Origin: Arcuatula senhousia
Taxonomy: Eukaryota > Mollusca > Bivalvia > Mytilida > Mytilidae
Length of the DNA: 64,000 bases
NCBI GenBank assembly: GCA_963971305.1
Contig: OZ020306.1
Location: 33,563,512-33,627,511 of the forward strand
Direction of reading: 5' to 3'
The position numbers and the translations under genes are program-made. Below the pieces are notes generated by a model. The model was not told where the DNA came from. It did no database searches and saw only the letters and a program-made list of their open reading frames with translations. This document shows, in pieces, positions 54,695 through 64,000 of this stretch; the first letter of the stretch is position 1; each line of letters opens with the position of its first letter.

Positions 54695-55145
54695 TAACGG
54701 GTGTTTATTTTTCACAACTTTTTCAATATGCCAAGGCTTGTGAAAATTTATCCGAAACCACTCTTTCAATGACCGACTATTAAACCAGGTTGATAAGACA
54801 ATACGTCTCATACAATCTCTAAAATATTCTTTCTTCATCAGCCACTGGTAAAAATATTTAAAATTATGGTAGAAGAAATAATTAATGATTGTTTTGATTA
54901 ATGTTTGGCGTACTGAGATGATACACGCATTATCTCTATTATGTCTCACAACCGTGCTGTGTTTTGTGTCACTTCATGATCCATAGATCGCAATTAATAG
55001 GGAGGTTTGGCGCCATAAATCCTGGTTTAACCCACAATTTCAATTGAAACGCCTGAACCAAGTCATGACCATTCCGATCTTCAATTTCTCCGTATGTCTT
55101 TTTTATTGGATACTTGAGATTCATAACTTTGTTTTTACCTTTTTT
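54695..55145 (+). pseudogene. Penelope-like RT C-terminus and 3' UTR, decayed
   Basis: Encodes QYAKACENLSE-like and then TRLIRQYVS and SYNL pieces with frame breaks, matching the last ~60 residues of the open RT. The 3' UTR words GTACTGAGATGAT, GTCTCACAACCGTGCTGTG and GGGAGGTTTGGCGCCATAAA follow, down to the tail TTTGTTTTTACCTTTTTT. Confidence 0.7.
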
Positions 55146-55384
55146 CAACAAACTGCACTTTGGGATGAGAAGCAGAAACGAAAACCATGATTATGGGTGA
55201 TGTTTTGATGTTTTATTAAAAACAGCCAACAATGCTTAAAATTCCCAAAGGGGCCAAAATAAGAAATGGCTGAGAAGATGGCAGGCGATTTGATCACAAA
55301 ATGAATGCCATTTCCGGTATATATTGTTTAATATACTAGTAGATAACACAAATATTATTTTACACAGCATTATTTTAAGCTCCT

Positions 55385-55725
55385 ATGAGCACTATTCCCT
55401 ATTTGCGTAAATAGTGAGTTATCTCCCATTTACAAGAGTTGTCCTCCATTAAGGTATGTATATTACATTGCAATGAATGGGAATAGTAAGGTTTTTTTTT
55501 TTTTTTAAAATATTCAGAGGGCTTAGCAGACCCTATTTAATCAGGAAAACATGTTATACACTTTTTTCAAAATAATCATTTTTTACATTTGGACATCTTT
55601 TGACAAATTAAAAAAAAATAAATGCAGAAAAACTTATTTTTCCACACAGTAACTAGTATAAAATAGAGAAGATAACTCTGCAAATGGGAGATATCTCACA
55701 ATATACAAAAATAGGGAATTGTTAA
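55385..55725. repeat. Foldback element with ~50-bp imperfect arms
   Basis: ATTCCCTATTTGCGTAAATA, GTGAGTTATCTCCCATTTAC at the left face AAATGGGAGATATCTCAC and AAAAATAGGGAATTG at the right. Arms agree at roughly four of five positions. The spacer is about 230 bp and AT-rich. Confidence 0.7.
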
Positions 55726-56535
55726 TTTGACACAGAAGTTTACTAGTTTAGTATTGTCATCCTTTGCTAGATTAGATCCACAATGAATCGATCACTCACT
55801 TCGACTTTATATCACGTTGTTAATTGCAATTAGGTTGTACATGTAATAAGTTTTTTTTTAGACTGTTTAATTGATTTTATGTCTACCATTTTTTCTTTGC
55901 CTTGTCAGAGATTCAGTTTCCCCGTTGCTTCTTTAATTTCCACTTGAACCGAACATAAATCTTTGCCACTGCTACATGTAAGTCTCAGTGGCGCGTTCAG
56001 AAATTGCTGATACAGAAAAGACACCGCCCGGTGGAGATATTGATGTTTACAATAAAATTGGTCTATCATTATTTGAAGAAAGGTTAAATATTTTTACCAT
56101 ATTTTGTAATCACGAAACTAAACAGTAAAACAGTATAGCAATGCTTATTATTATAATTGGTGTTCGTTTCCTGGCCATTTACAAGTCTCCGTGGTATACT
56201 TTTAACTATATATTTTATAATTGAGTTCACTTTAATACAAAACTTTTTAATTCACAAATGCAATAGAAACAAATTGGAACAAAAATAATTAGACACGAAT
56301 GTCAAATATAATTATTTGTACAAATACCGAAGTACATTATACTAGTGTGTATGAGAATTTGAAAACGTAAAAGTTTATATTATGAATCGAATATTATATG
56401 ATATGAAATATTTGTTGGCGTTTTTAAAAAAGCATTTTTTTACATAGAAAATACATTACTTAACATAGAAACAGGCTAGAAATTCGAGGCATATGCCTAA
56501 AATGAAGAACAAAAAGCAACACTTCCAAGAAAGTA

Positions 56536-56925
56536 GGTTAGTTAGTATTGCTTTACTCCAATGCAGCGCAATTTCGGCTAAACATGAAAGGAAAGATACA
56601 ACGGACATAAAATGACGATAAAGGGGAAGACAAGGAGACACAAGGCCTATCGCTGAGGAGAGTTGTGACAACCACTGGAAGAATTGGTGATGGGTAGTTT
56701 AGCCTCTTACATAGGGATCCTTCTCATACAGCGATCTGCCGCAGGATTCTTTCACATACGAAAAACGTGACATTTCCCTCAACACGATGCGCAATATTTT
56801 GCGGTCAGGGTTTCCGCATTAACACCTGTCGACCGAGGTATGCATTATGACAGTGCTGTCCCATTTAACCACCTGCAGCACACACCCCTGTCACTTTGTT
56901 GGAAAAATGGCATGACCCGCACGGG
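56536..56925 (-). mobile_element. Degenerate SINE B, minus strand
   Basis: GGTTAGTTAGTATTGCTTTA and CCAATGCAGCGCAATTTCGG are the reversed SINE B tail. CTGCCGCAGGATTCTTTCAC and GCGGTCAGGGTTTCCGC follow in the expected order. It lies head-to-head with the SINE B at 57032. Confidence 0.7.
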
Positions 56926-57031
56926 TCTTCCAAGAAAGAAGATTGAAACTTGTATGAAAATCTCAAAGTGTGGCGAAAGAATATGCACACAAATCGAATA
57001 ACAACTTAAAGGTCGACATACAAAGTTTGCA

Positions 57032-57247
57032 AACCCGTGGGTTGGGTTCCGGTGGCGAATAAACCCGCTGCAGTGCTAAGCTGGTCGGTAAAAGTTCACT
57101 AAAGAGCGCTCAGAAACCAGACACCGATATGCCATGGTTTCCCCCACTTCATCATCTTTTCATATTTATTGTATCACCTTTATTTTTCATGTTCATCTTC
57201 CGGATAAAGCCGAAATTGCGCTGCTTGGGGATGATGCATTAACTTAT
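57032..57247 (+). mobile_element. SINE B with internal deletion
   Basis: Head GGTGGCGAATAAACCCGC, AAGCTGGTCGGTAAAAGTTC and AGAGCGCTCAGAAACC, then a jump straight to CCACTTCATCATC and the tail end AAATTGCGCTGCTTGGGGAT. About 280 bp of the middle is absent. Confidence 0.75.
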
Positions 57248-57340
57248 TCTCTAACAAAATTGATAAAAACTGAATGATCTTGTCTATAACAAGTACTTAA
57301 GCCTTGTATTTTCTCCATTTTTGTGGTTGGTTCTGAACTT

Positions 57341-57772
57341 TTAATAGCGAGCATAGCTCGTAAGCGGGCACGAAGTGCCCGCTCGAGCGGAGAGCTCTAC
57401 GGTATTTGTTTCCGCGAGAAATTTGCTAATGCTGATTTAGATTTTTTATGGTCCGGAAAGGGTTATTATTTTTACAGGTCCGGAGTGAATGTTGAAATAA
57501 TTTATAAGAAAAGAAATAATGCTTAAAAAAATAATAAATTGCGCTTTTTACAAGAAAATAATATTCTTAAAATAATAAATACACATAAGCTGCTCGTTTC
57601 TTCTTGGTTATATGCACATACGAAACTAACGTGTCTCGAAGCTGAATCGCCCCATACCATATCGCCCCAAAATAAGCAAATGGAAATATGGGAAATTAAA
57701 TGTTAGCGATAGCCCTGAATGTCGACATTTAGAACAAAAAACGTAGTCCCTTTTAGCTATGCTCGCATTTAG
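57341..57772 (+). mobile_element. Possible small DNA element with GCGAGCATAGCT ends
   Basis: The left end GCGAGCATAGCTCG and the right end AGCTATGCTCGC are a 12-bp inverted pair 430 bp apart. Next to the left end, GCGGGCACGAAGTGCCCGC is a perfect 8-bp hairpin. No target duplication could be fixed. Confidence 0.4.
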
Positions 57773-57885
57773 GCATTGCCTACTCCATATTATTTTGAAT
57801 GGCATTTAAACGAAACATGCCCGAATAATCTGTAAAACAAAATTTTCGTGTCTACGAAAGTTGCGAATGGTCAAAAGTGTTGATT

Positions 57886-58550
57886 GAGTGAGTGAGTGAG
57901 CTGCTGTATTACGCCCCGTGCAACGCTATACAGGTTATTTACTGGAGGGTGATACAATGATACAATGAACATGGTCCCGTGCGGGGCCCGGGAAGCGAAT
58001 AGGCCCGCAGCAGCGCTAAGCTTGTCGGTAAAAGTCCACTAAAGAGCGCTCAGAAACCTGACATCGGGGTAAGGCCGCTTTGCCTACGAAGCGACTGGGA
58101 TGTGTGCCCCAGGTGGTTGAATGGGGCAGCCCTGACATCGAGAGATGCGGGGTCGTCAGGCGATAATGCGGAAAACCTGACCGCAAACCATAGTGGTGCA
58201 CCGTGTTGGGAAAAATGTCACGTTCCTCGCACGTTAAAGAACTCTGCTGCAGGTCTCGGTAAGAGTAGGACCCGTAGGATCCCCATGCAGGAGGCAAAAT
58301 TTCCCGTCCCTACCCATCACTCCATTTTCCAGTGTCAGTCAAAACTTTTCTACCCGATTGGCCTTGTGTCCCCATTTCCTCCACTTCATCATCATTTCAT
58401 GTTCATTGTATCACCACTTTCATGTTCATCTCCCGGATATAGCCGAAATCGCGCTGCTTGGGAGTAATGCAATAACTAACTAACTACAATGAACATGAAA
58501 TGATGATGATAAATGAATAATGAGGATGGGGTGGGAAACATAGTATTCAG
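57886..58550 (-). mobile_element. SINE A 3' part, minus strand, split by SINE B
   Basis: GAGTGAGTGAGTGAGCTGCTG to TACAATGAACATG (57886-57973) continues after the insert with AAATGATGATGATAAATGAA and GGGGTGGGAAACATAG (58498-58550). The head half is absent. Confidence 0.8.
57974..58484 (+). mobile_element. SINE B, full-length, 13-bp duplication, inside SINE A
   Basis: 511 bp, flanked by TACAATGAACATG at 57961-57973 and 58485-58497. The head CCCGTGCGGGGCCCGGGAAG resembles SINE A. The body differs: AAGCTTGTCGGTAAAAGTCC, GAGCGCTCAGAAACCTGAC, GCACGTTAAAGAACTCTGC and GGTCTCGGTAAGAGTAGG. The 3' end is GCTGCTTGGGAGTAATGCAA with an AACT tetramer tail. Open frames across it are repeat by-products. Confidence 0.9.
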
Positions 58551-58744
58551 AGTGCGTTTAGAGAAATAAAATAAGCCATTATAAGGTGAAATGAAACTGC
58601 ATGACTTAAAGAACATCCCCTGAATCCCAGGGGTGATGAATGAGTCCGGAAGTAGTGCACCACAGGAGTGGTTACGGTTCTTTTTTTATAGAGGAACAAT
58701 AGCAACTTATGATATTTTCTAAAATTATCAATAAATATGTGAGT

Positions 58745-58935
58745 ATTTTAAGCAAAGAGGCACCAATATTCGAGTGTCAAAAGTCCGAAAACGCAACGAC
58801 AAAACCGGTAAACACGAACAAAAACAGCACAAAGAAACTCAAAACACAATTTAATCAACCGAACGCGTACGGAATTCAACAACGCGAACTCAAGTCACAA
58901 CAAGAGTGAACTCAGATGCTCCGGAACAGTAAATA
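58745..58935 (-). mobile_element. Penelope-like 3' UTR fragment, minus strand
   Basis: CACCAATATTCGAGTGTC, AAAAGTCCGAAAACGCAACG, GCGAACTCAAGTCACAACAA and CTCAGATGCTCCGGAACAGT are the reversed words of the 5.3-kb and 9.7-kb PLE ends. Confidence 0.65.
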
Positions 58936-59998
58936 TGAATTAGAAATAGCTTCATACAATTACATATAAGTGATTATGATAATTTGTGACAGTAAATAAA
59001 ATTATAACAGATTTATTACAAATAACAATGTGATTATTTGACAGGAGCAGAGCCAATGCACGTAGTACATAATGTGATACAGTTGCATGTATGAAATATG
59101 CATGTGTTTATAATGAGAATATAATTATTCAACAGATAATTCAGATCTTGTTATAAGCAAGTGACATAAAATTATGTAACACTATTTGATGTTCTTCTTA
59201 ATTGAAGACTTTTATATACATTATTTCCAAACTATCTGAGCAAATCTAAATCTTCTTGTATGAAAATCCAATTAAATTTTAAACTGTTTTGTAAATTATT
59301 AAAGTTTTTTGCAATAATGTAAAATCTTGTTTGAAAAAAATATCTCTAAAATTCAGCATATAATGGACATTCAATAATAAAATGTAATTCGTCCTCTCTT
59401 TTATTCATAGTACAATACAATCTCCTTCAAATAGTCTTATTTTGCAAATATAGACTATGCCGGACCAATATTTTAGCCCCTCCCCTTTACTGCGGGATTA
59501 CAGTTCACAGGTCAATCTCGGAACTACATGTACTTTCTATTATCGATCGTCTGCCATATTTAGAAAATGTCAACAACACCATGACACAGATTTTACAATC
59601 ATTCTATTTATTTATTATTTTTATACGCATTTAAATACACCTTTTTGATATTCTTATATGGTTTTACATTCATGCAGTGCATGCAAATCTGAAACATCGT
59701 GGAGATATCACACATTATGTCCCGATTTGGCAAGATTTTTTACTAAGATTTGCTCTGATTTCCAAATATCTGTAATTTCTCGCGAAACATGTACAGATAT
59801 TGTATTTTAAAAAGAACACAGGACTTTATAGACAAATAAAAGACTTGTAATGAAAGGTAATTCCCAAGTGTGTTTGAAATTTGTGATCACAGCACAGGGT
59901 TAATTTTCCTGTGCATTTTTCAAGCAGAATCTGCTTAGGTCTAGCATTGAATGAATGAATGAAAGCTGTATTTTAATTCACAATACAACACAAGCTCT
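58936..59998. other. AT-rich stretch, nothing recognised
   Basis: No exon or repeat was supported. A (TGAA)n stretch lies just before the SINE B at 59999. Confidence 0.4.
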
Positions 59999-60357
59999 GT
60001 CGAGAGATGCGGGGTCGTCAGGCGATAATGCGGAAAACCTGACCGCAAACCATAGTGGTGCACCGTGTTGGGAAAAATGTCACGTTCCTCGCACGTTAAA
60101 GAACCCTGCTGCAGGTCTCGGTAAGAGTAGGACCCGTAGGATCCCCATGCAGGAGGCGAAATTTCCCGTCCCTACCCATCACTCCTTTTTCCAGTGGCAG
60201 TCAAAACTCTCCTACCCGATTTGCCTTGTGTCCCAATTTCCTCCACTTTTTCATCATTTCCTGTTCATTGTATCACCAATTCGTGTTCATCTCCCGGATA
60301 TAGCCGAAATCGTGCTGCTTGGGAGTAAAGCAATAACTAATAACTAACTAACTAACT
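59999..60357 (+). mobile_element. SINE B, 5' truncated
   Basis: Starts in the middle (GTCGAGAGATGCGGGGTCG) and runs to GCTGCTTGGGAGTAAAGCAA with an extended AACT tail. It is close to the copy at 57974-58484. Confidence 0.85.
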
Positions 60358-60714
60358 GTAGAGCTTTTTACTGAATTTACATAGAAACATGGATTACAAA
60401 ACATACTAAGACATAAAAGACAGCACATGACATGACACATAAATATGACATACATAAAACATTCCATTGCACTTAGACTTTAGAGTGTATTTATAGCTTG
60501 AGGTGTAGCTAAATCAAAATAATTATCTTAGAACATTTACATACATGTCTATTTTAATATTTACTATATTGATGAATGGTCATGCACAGTAGATCTGATC
60601 ATCTCGCCATCTGATGTTCTATTGTTTATTGTGAAATTATTTGGACAGTTAGACCAGAAATGCATGACCTTGAGGTTTTAATGCAAGAAATAAAAAAAAT
60701 CGAACACTTTCGTT

Positions 60715-61990
60715 CCCGTGCATACGACAGAATCAGGTATCATTGACGATCATATCAAAGCGACCACAGCACTTGGAGTTGCCCCGACATACTTTAAGTT
60801 ACCTACTATGTACTGGATACCTAAATTGCACAAAAATCCATATAAACTGCTTCAAGTAAGTGTTCTTAACCCATATTTTCAAAGTTTTATCTCTTACTGT
60901 AACTACTATGAAGGAATTTATTATTCAATACATGTTCTGTGAATTCGAAAACAGTGGAATTAATTATTTTTGGAGCGTAAAAAATTCTTTTGATGTTTTG
61001 GACAAGCTTCGTGCATTTGAAAATACTTTCCATACCGTTGATAGTTACGATTTTTCTACGTTATATACTAACATTCCGCATAATCTGATTAAAAAGAAAT
61101 TTGAATATTTGGTTAAATGGTGTTTTGATAAATCTAAAAGTGATTATATCTGTTCTAGAGTTTCAAAATCATTTAGTGAGTGAGTGAGTGAGTGAGTTGG
61201 TGTTTTACGCCCATGCAACGCTATATAGGTTATTTACAGGCGATGAGATACCGTGCGGGTTCCGGTGGCGAATAGGCCCGCAGCAGCGATAAGCTTGTCG
61301 GTAAAAGTCATTTTTTAGTAACGAGACTCAAATAGTTTACATTAACTAGACTGATGCAGAAACTATTACTGCTCTAAATTATTTGTTAGATAATATTTAC
61401 ATACGTTTTGGTAAACAAATTTATCACCAAATTATTGGTATTCCTATGGGTACTAATTGTGCGCCACTTATAGCCGACCTTTTCCTATACTGATATGAAT
61501 CACAATTTATGGCTAAATTACAAAAAGACCCCAACAAACAGAACCTAATCGAAACGTTCAATTATACTTTTAGATATTTAGATGGCATTCTTGCCCTCAA
61601 CAATCCTTCATTTTCTAATTTTATTATAGATATCTATCCTTCTGAATCAACTTTGAACAAATCTAACGTCACCAGTGATAGATGTCCTTTTTTAGATTTA
61701 AGTATTATTGACGGAAAATTACAAACCAAAGTATATGATAAACGTGACGACTTTACCTTCCCTATTATAAGTTTCCCTTTTCTTGAAGGAAATGTTCCAC
61801 TAGCGCCGTCATACGGGGTTTACATTTCAGTTAGTAAGATGTGCTCGGATCTGCAGTGGTGTTTGTGATTTTAATAATAAAAACCGTTTTATAACTGCAA
61901 AAAATAATGAAAAGAAGGTTATCGATACCACAAATTAGTAAAATCTTTTTCTAAATTCTTCCACAAGTATCGATCTCTTATTGAAAAATT
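60715..61990 (+). pseudogene. Penelope-like RT, second subfamily, broken
   Basis: Pieces in order are YWIPKLHKNPYK (near 60810-60845), ENSGINYFWSVKNSFDVLDK, YDFSTLYTNIPHNLIKKKFE, then a SINE insertion (61176-61310), GIPMGTNCAPLIADLFLY with a stop before the next residue (near 61490), FNYTFRYLDGILALNN, CPFLDLSIIDGKLQTKVYDK, RDDFTFPIISFPFLEGNVPL and PSYGVYIS. The expected YLDD active site reads YLDG, one of the catalytic aspartates lost. With that, an in-frame stop and the insertion, the copy cannot be functional. It differs clearly from the 62703 subfamily (KWCF, FRYLD, PFLEGNVP versus FRYID, PNLQSNIP). Confidence 0.85.
61176..61310 (-). mobile_element. 5'-inverted SINE (subfamily C) inside the PLE pseudogene
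   Basis: A reversed SINE A tail (GAGTGAGTGAGTTGGTGTTT to TTTACAGGCGATGAG) is joined to a plus-strand SINE B head (CCGTGCGGGTTCCGGTGGCG to TGTCGGTAAAAGTCA). Read on the minus strand, this is tail in sense with head inverted, as produced by twin priming. TCATTT on both sides may be a short target duplication. Confidence 0.65.
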
Positions 61991-62223
61991 TAATTGTACA
62001 CATCGTTTTCTTATAGTGAAAGGAATATCACATCATTAATTTTATTGTAATGTTTTTTTATAAAGCTCACAAATTTAAAAGCAATCCATTGGAAATGAAA
62101 AATTGGCTTCAAAATTTATAACGGAAAGGATGTGAATTGAATATTTTGGTTAAATCTTTGAATTAAGTGTTTTTTGCAGAAATATTGATAACTTGATACT
62201 TGCTTTAAAACTTCCATAAACGT
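61991..62223. other. Short AT-rich stretch
   Basis: Follows the RT pseudogene and probably includes its decayed 3' UTR. Nothing else is seen. Confidence 0.4.
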
Positions 62224-62400
62224 TTTTAGGCAAGCGCCAGCGAAGCCTTATGGTGTCTATCGAGTAGTGATGATTTTCGCGTTTTTTTCAGTCTAGACGG
62301 AGTGATCTTCCTGCATCCAGTCTGGAATAAAATGCTTTATTTTCTATATTACTTTTCAATATTTGTTAACATGATACACACTTCAATAAATCTCCATTTT
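62224..62400 (+). repeat. ~180-bp interspersed repeat (pair with 42381-42560)
   Basis: Same sequence of words as the 42-kb copy, with a few substitutions. The two copies are 20 kb apart in the same orientation. Confidence 0.8.
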
Positions 62401-62702
62401 ATACATTTCCCCTGATATAGAACGAACATGGCTTCAAGACCAACCTAATTTAACCCCAAAACATTTCAAACGCCCTGGTATCACCACCATCCTCATTCAA
62501 TTGGCAATTAATACAAATATGAAGAATAACTAAATTTATTAACTAACGAATCATTCTAACACAAACTAAGCTATTAACTAATCTAAAAAGAAATATACTT
62601 TTTACATAAACAAACAGAAACTACAAGTAATATAAACATACAAGAATTAAGTTTGGCTTCTCGGGGGCTACTCATACTACACCATCGCATAATGCTAATT
62701 TT

Positions 62703-63860
62703 ATGTCCTCTTTCAATATTCCAATGAAAGAGGAACATAAAGAGTTACCATATTTGTACTGGATACCTAAACTTCACAAAAATCCGTACAAAGAAAGGTA
62801 TATAGCTGGATCTTCATCATGTTCAACTACAGAGCTGTCCGTTCATTTAACTAAAATCTTGTCTGCTGTCAAAGAAGGTCAACAAGCATACTGCGACACT
62901 ATTTATAATCGTAGTGGAATTAACCATATGTGGATTTTGAAAAACTCAAAAGATTTGTTAGATCATTTTAAATCTAGATCATTTTCTGAGGTTCACTCTT
63001 TGAAAACGTTCGATTTTTCAACTTTATACACTACCTTGCCACACGATAAACTAAAATGTCGCCTGAAAAAACTTCTCGAAAAAGCCTTTTCAAACTCAAG
63101 GAATTTTGTTGTTTTGGGTTATAATTCTACATTCTTTTCCAAAACATCTTTCAAAGATAAAATTTGTTACACACTGGAACAAGTTTGCAGTATGCTTGAT
63201 TTCCTCATTGACAACATATTTGTCACCTTCGGAGGAGAGATTTTTCAACAACAAATCGGCATTCCAATGGGCACAAACTGTGCTCCTCTCCTCGCCGATT
63301 TGTTTTTATACTCTTACGAGACTGAATTTCTTCAGGGACTCGTAAAGGACAAGAAGATGAAAGAGGCACGGTCATTTAATCTTACATTCAGATATATTGA
63401 TGATGTCCTTTCTGTCAATAACACTTCATTTGGTAGTTGGATTCCTTCAATATATCCTCCAGAATTGGAGATTAAAGAGACCACCGAATCTAATTGCTTC
63501 ACGTCTTTCTTGGATTTGCACCTCGAATTTGACCCAGGTGGTCATCTCAGTACAAAAATTTACGATAAACGAGACGATTTTGATTTTCAAATTATTAATT
63601 TTCCTAATCTACAGAGCAATATACCTACTTCTCCTGCATACGGTGTTTATATTTCTCAACTTATTCGATATGCCAGAGCTTGCACACATTTCACAGATTT
63701 TTTGATCAGACACCGGTTTCTTCGTGACCGACTTTTGAAGCAGGGCTATAAGAAAATACGTCTCATACGATCACTAAAAAAATTCTTTCTTCGTTATCAG
63801 CCACTAGTAGAAAAGTTCAAAATTGAGTTAAAAGATATGATAGTTAATTGTTTTAATTAG
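62703..63860 (+). CDS. Penelope-like reverse transcriptase, 385 residues
   Basis: The protein copies RNA into DNA for a retroelement. Visible motifs: YWIPKLHKNPYK (19-30), the fingers region; FDFSTLYTTLPH (103-114), with catalytic D104; GIPMGTNCAPLLADLFLYSY (186-205), the primer-grip/B motif; FRYIDDVLSVNN (229-240), with D233 and D234; SFLDLHL (268-274), the motif that follows the palm in Penelope-type RTs and in telomerase. A basic C-terminus (AYGVYISQLIRYARA, then RLLKQGYKKIRLIRSLKKFF) follows. No GIY-YIG endonuclease is found downstream of the RT before the stop. It may be absent, or encoded upstream as in PLEs with permuted domains. ATG 62703 is the first Met; the frame is open for about 23 codons before it, so the true N-terminus may lie upstream or be truncated. 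All catalytic residues are intact. Confidence 0.85.
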   Translation: MSSFNIPMKEEHKELPYLYWIPKLHKNPYKERYIAGSSSCSTTELSVHLTKILSAVKEGQQAYCDTIYNRSGINHMWILKNSKDLLDHFKSRSFSEVHSLKTFDFSTLYTTLPHDKLKCRLKKLLEKAFSNSRNFVVLGYNSTFFSKTSFKDKICYTLEQVCSMLDFLIDNIFVTFGGEIFQQQIGIPMGTNCAPLLADLFLYSYETEFLQGLVKDKKMKEARSFNLTFRYIDDVLSVNNTSFGSWIPSIYPPELEIKETTESNCFTSFLDLHLEFDPGGHLSTKIYDKRDDFDFQIINFPNLQSNIPTSPAYGVYISQLIRYARACTHFTDFLIRHRFLRDRLLKQGYKKIRLIRSLKKFFLRYQPLVEKFKIELKDMIVNCFN

Positions 63861-64000
63861 TGTTTGACTGGTCTGCTGTACTGAGATGATCACCTCAATA
63901 TCCCTATTGTGTCTCACAACTATGTTGTGTTCTATGGTCATTACCGGATCCTAAGATCGCAATGGAAGAGGGAGGTTTGGCGCCATAAAACCTGGTTTAA
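63861..64000 (+). other. PLE 3' UTR (partial)
   Basis: GTTTGACTGGTCTGCTGTAC, GTCTCACAACTATGTTGTG and GGAGGTTTGGCGCCATAAAA match 39290-39440 reversed. The element end is beyond the window. Confidence 0.8.

Larger units (their letters stand above)
62640..64000 (+). mobile_element. Penelope-like element, open RT copy, runs off the window
   Basis: The RT frame is open from about 62633, and similarity to other copies begins near 62680. After the stop at 63860 comes the 3' UTR seen at 39.2, 35.2 and 54.9 kb, and it continues past the window end. The missing 5' part would hold the rest of the N-terminus. Confidence 0.8.

Noticed and set aside
62260..62290. GTAGTGATGATTTTCGCG considered as another hammerhead core
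   Set aside because: It lacks CTGATGA and the GAAA box in either orientation; the same holds for the 42.4-kb copy.
1..64000. CRISPR arrays, bacterial operons or prophage
   Set aside because: No regular direct repeats with unique spacers and no prokaryotic gene layout; all features fit an animal genome.

Overview
The window looks like AT-rich nuclear DNA from a bivalve mollusc. This is inferred from the repeats: cassettes opening with a GAGGCTC...CTCACCTG hairpin, SINEs ending in ACTC or AACT tetramers, Penelope-like reverse transcriptases of the IPKLHKNPYK / DFSTLYT / GIPMGTNCAP type, and arrays carrying a gaccTTGACCTC-style motif are all, from general knowledge, common in bivalve genomes. 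No database search was possible. There is no sign of operons or prokaryotic structure. Only one convincing host-gene piece is visible: an exon of a secreted EF-hand protein on the minus strand (12863-13160). Nearly everything else that can be recognised is mobile or repetitive.

Layout. 1-3.6 kb: unique-looking AT-rich DNA. 3.7-4.6 kb: a degenerate minisatellite and a ~160-bp tandem array. 5.2-10 kb: 3' ends of Penelope-like elements (PLEs) on both strands, a tRNA-derived SINE and several copies of a ~490-bp SINE. 10.2-11.2 kb: a mosaic repeat cassette. 11276-11753: a complete 478-bp miniature LTR element whose LTRs contain a tRNA-like Pol III promoter sequence. 12.8-13.2 kb: the EF-hand exon. 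16.3-18.0, 23.3-27.3, 48.6-50.5 and 53.6-54.5 kb: large cassettes of tandem monomers capped by hairpins. 21.9-22.5 kb: a decayed LINE RT end. 30078-35073: a 5'-truncated I-type LINE with intact ORF2 and a perfect 14-bp target-site duplication. 36.4-37.6 kb: a perfect 23-bp-arm hairpin and a 69-bp-arm inverted repeat. 40981-41573: a 593-bp element with two minus-strand hammerhead-ribozyme motifs (one intact core, one mutated) and a 16-bp target-site duplication, resembling a retrozyme or PLE terminal repeat. 44.2-46.8 kb: a palindrome-rich element of repeated ~0.9-kb units, itself hit by a MITE with a 9-bp duplication. 52.0-53.4 kb: a nine-monomer array dense in TGACCT/AGGTCA half-sites. 56.5-61.3 kb: nested SINEs. 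60.7-64 kb: two PLE reverse transcriptase copies, one broken and one open.

How it fits together. Several nonautonomous elements appear to have autonomous partners of the right type nearby. The SINEs carry 10-13 bp duplications typical of LINE-driven target-primed integration, and the window holds LINEs. The hammerhead element resembles PLE terminal repeats, and the window holds many PLE pieces. Nesting gives relative ages: a SINE lies inside a cassette, a SINE inside a SINE, a MITE inside the palindromic element, and a PLE tail inside another PLE.
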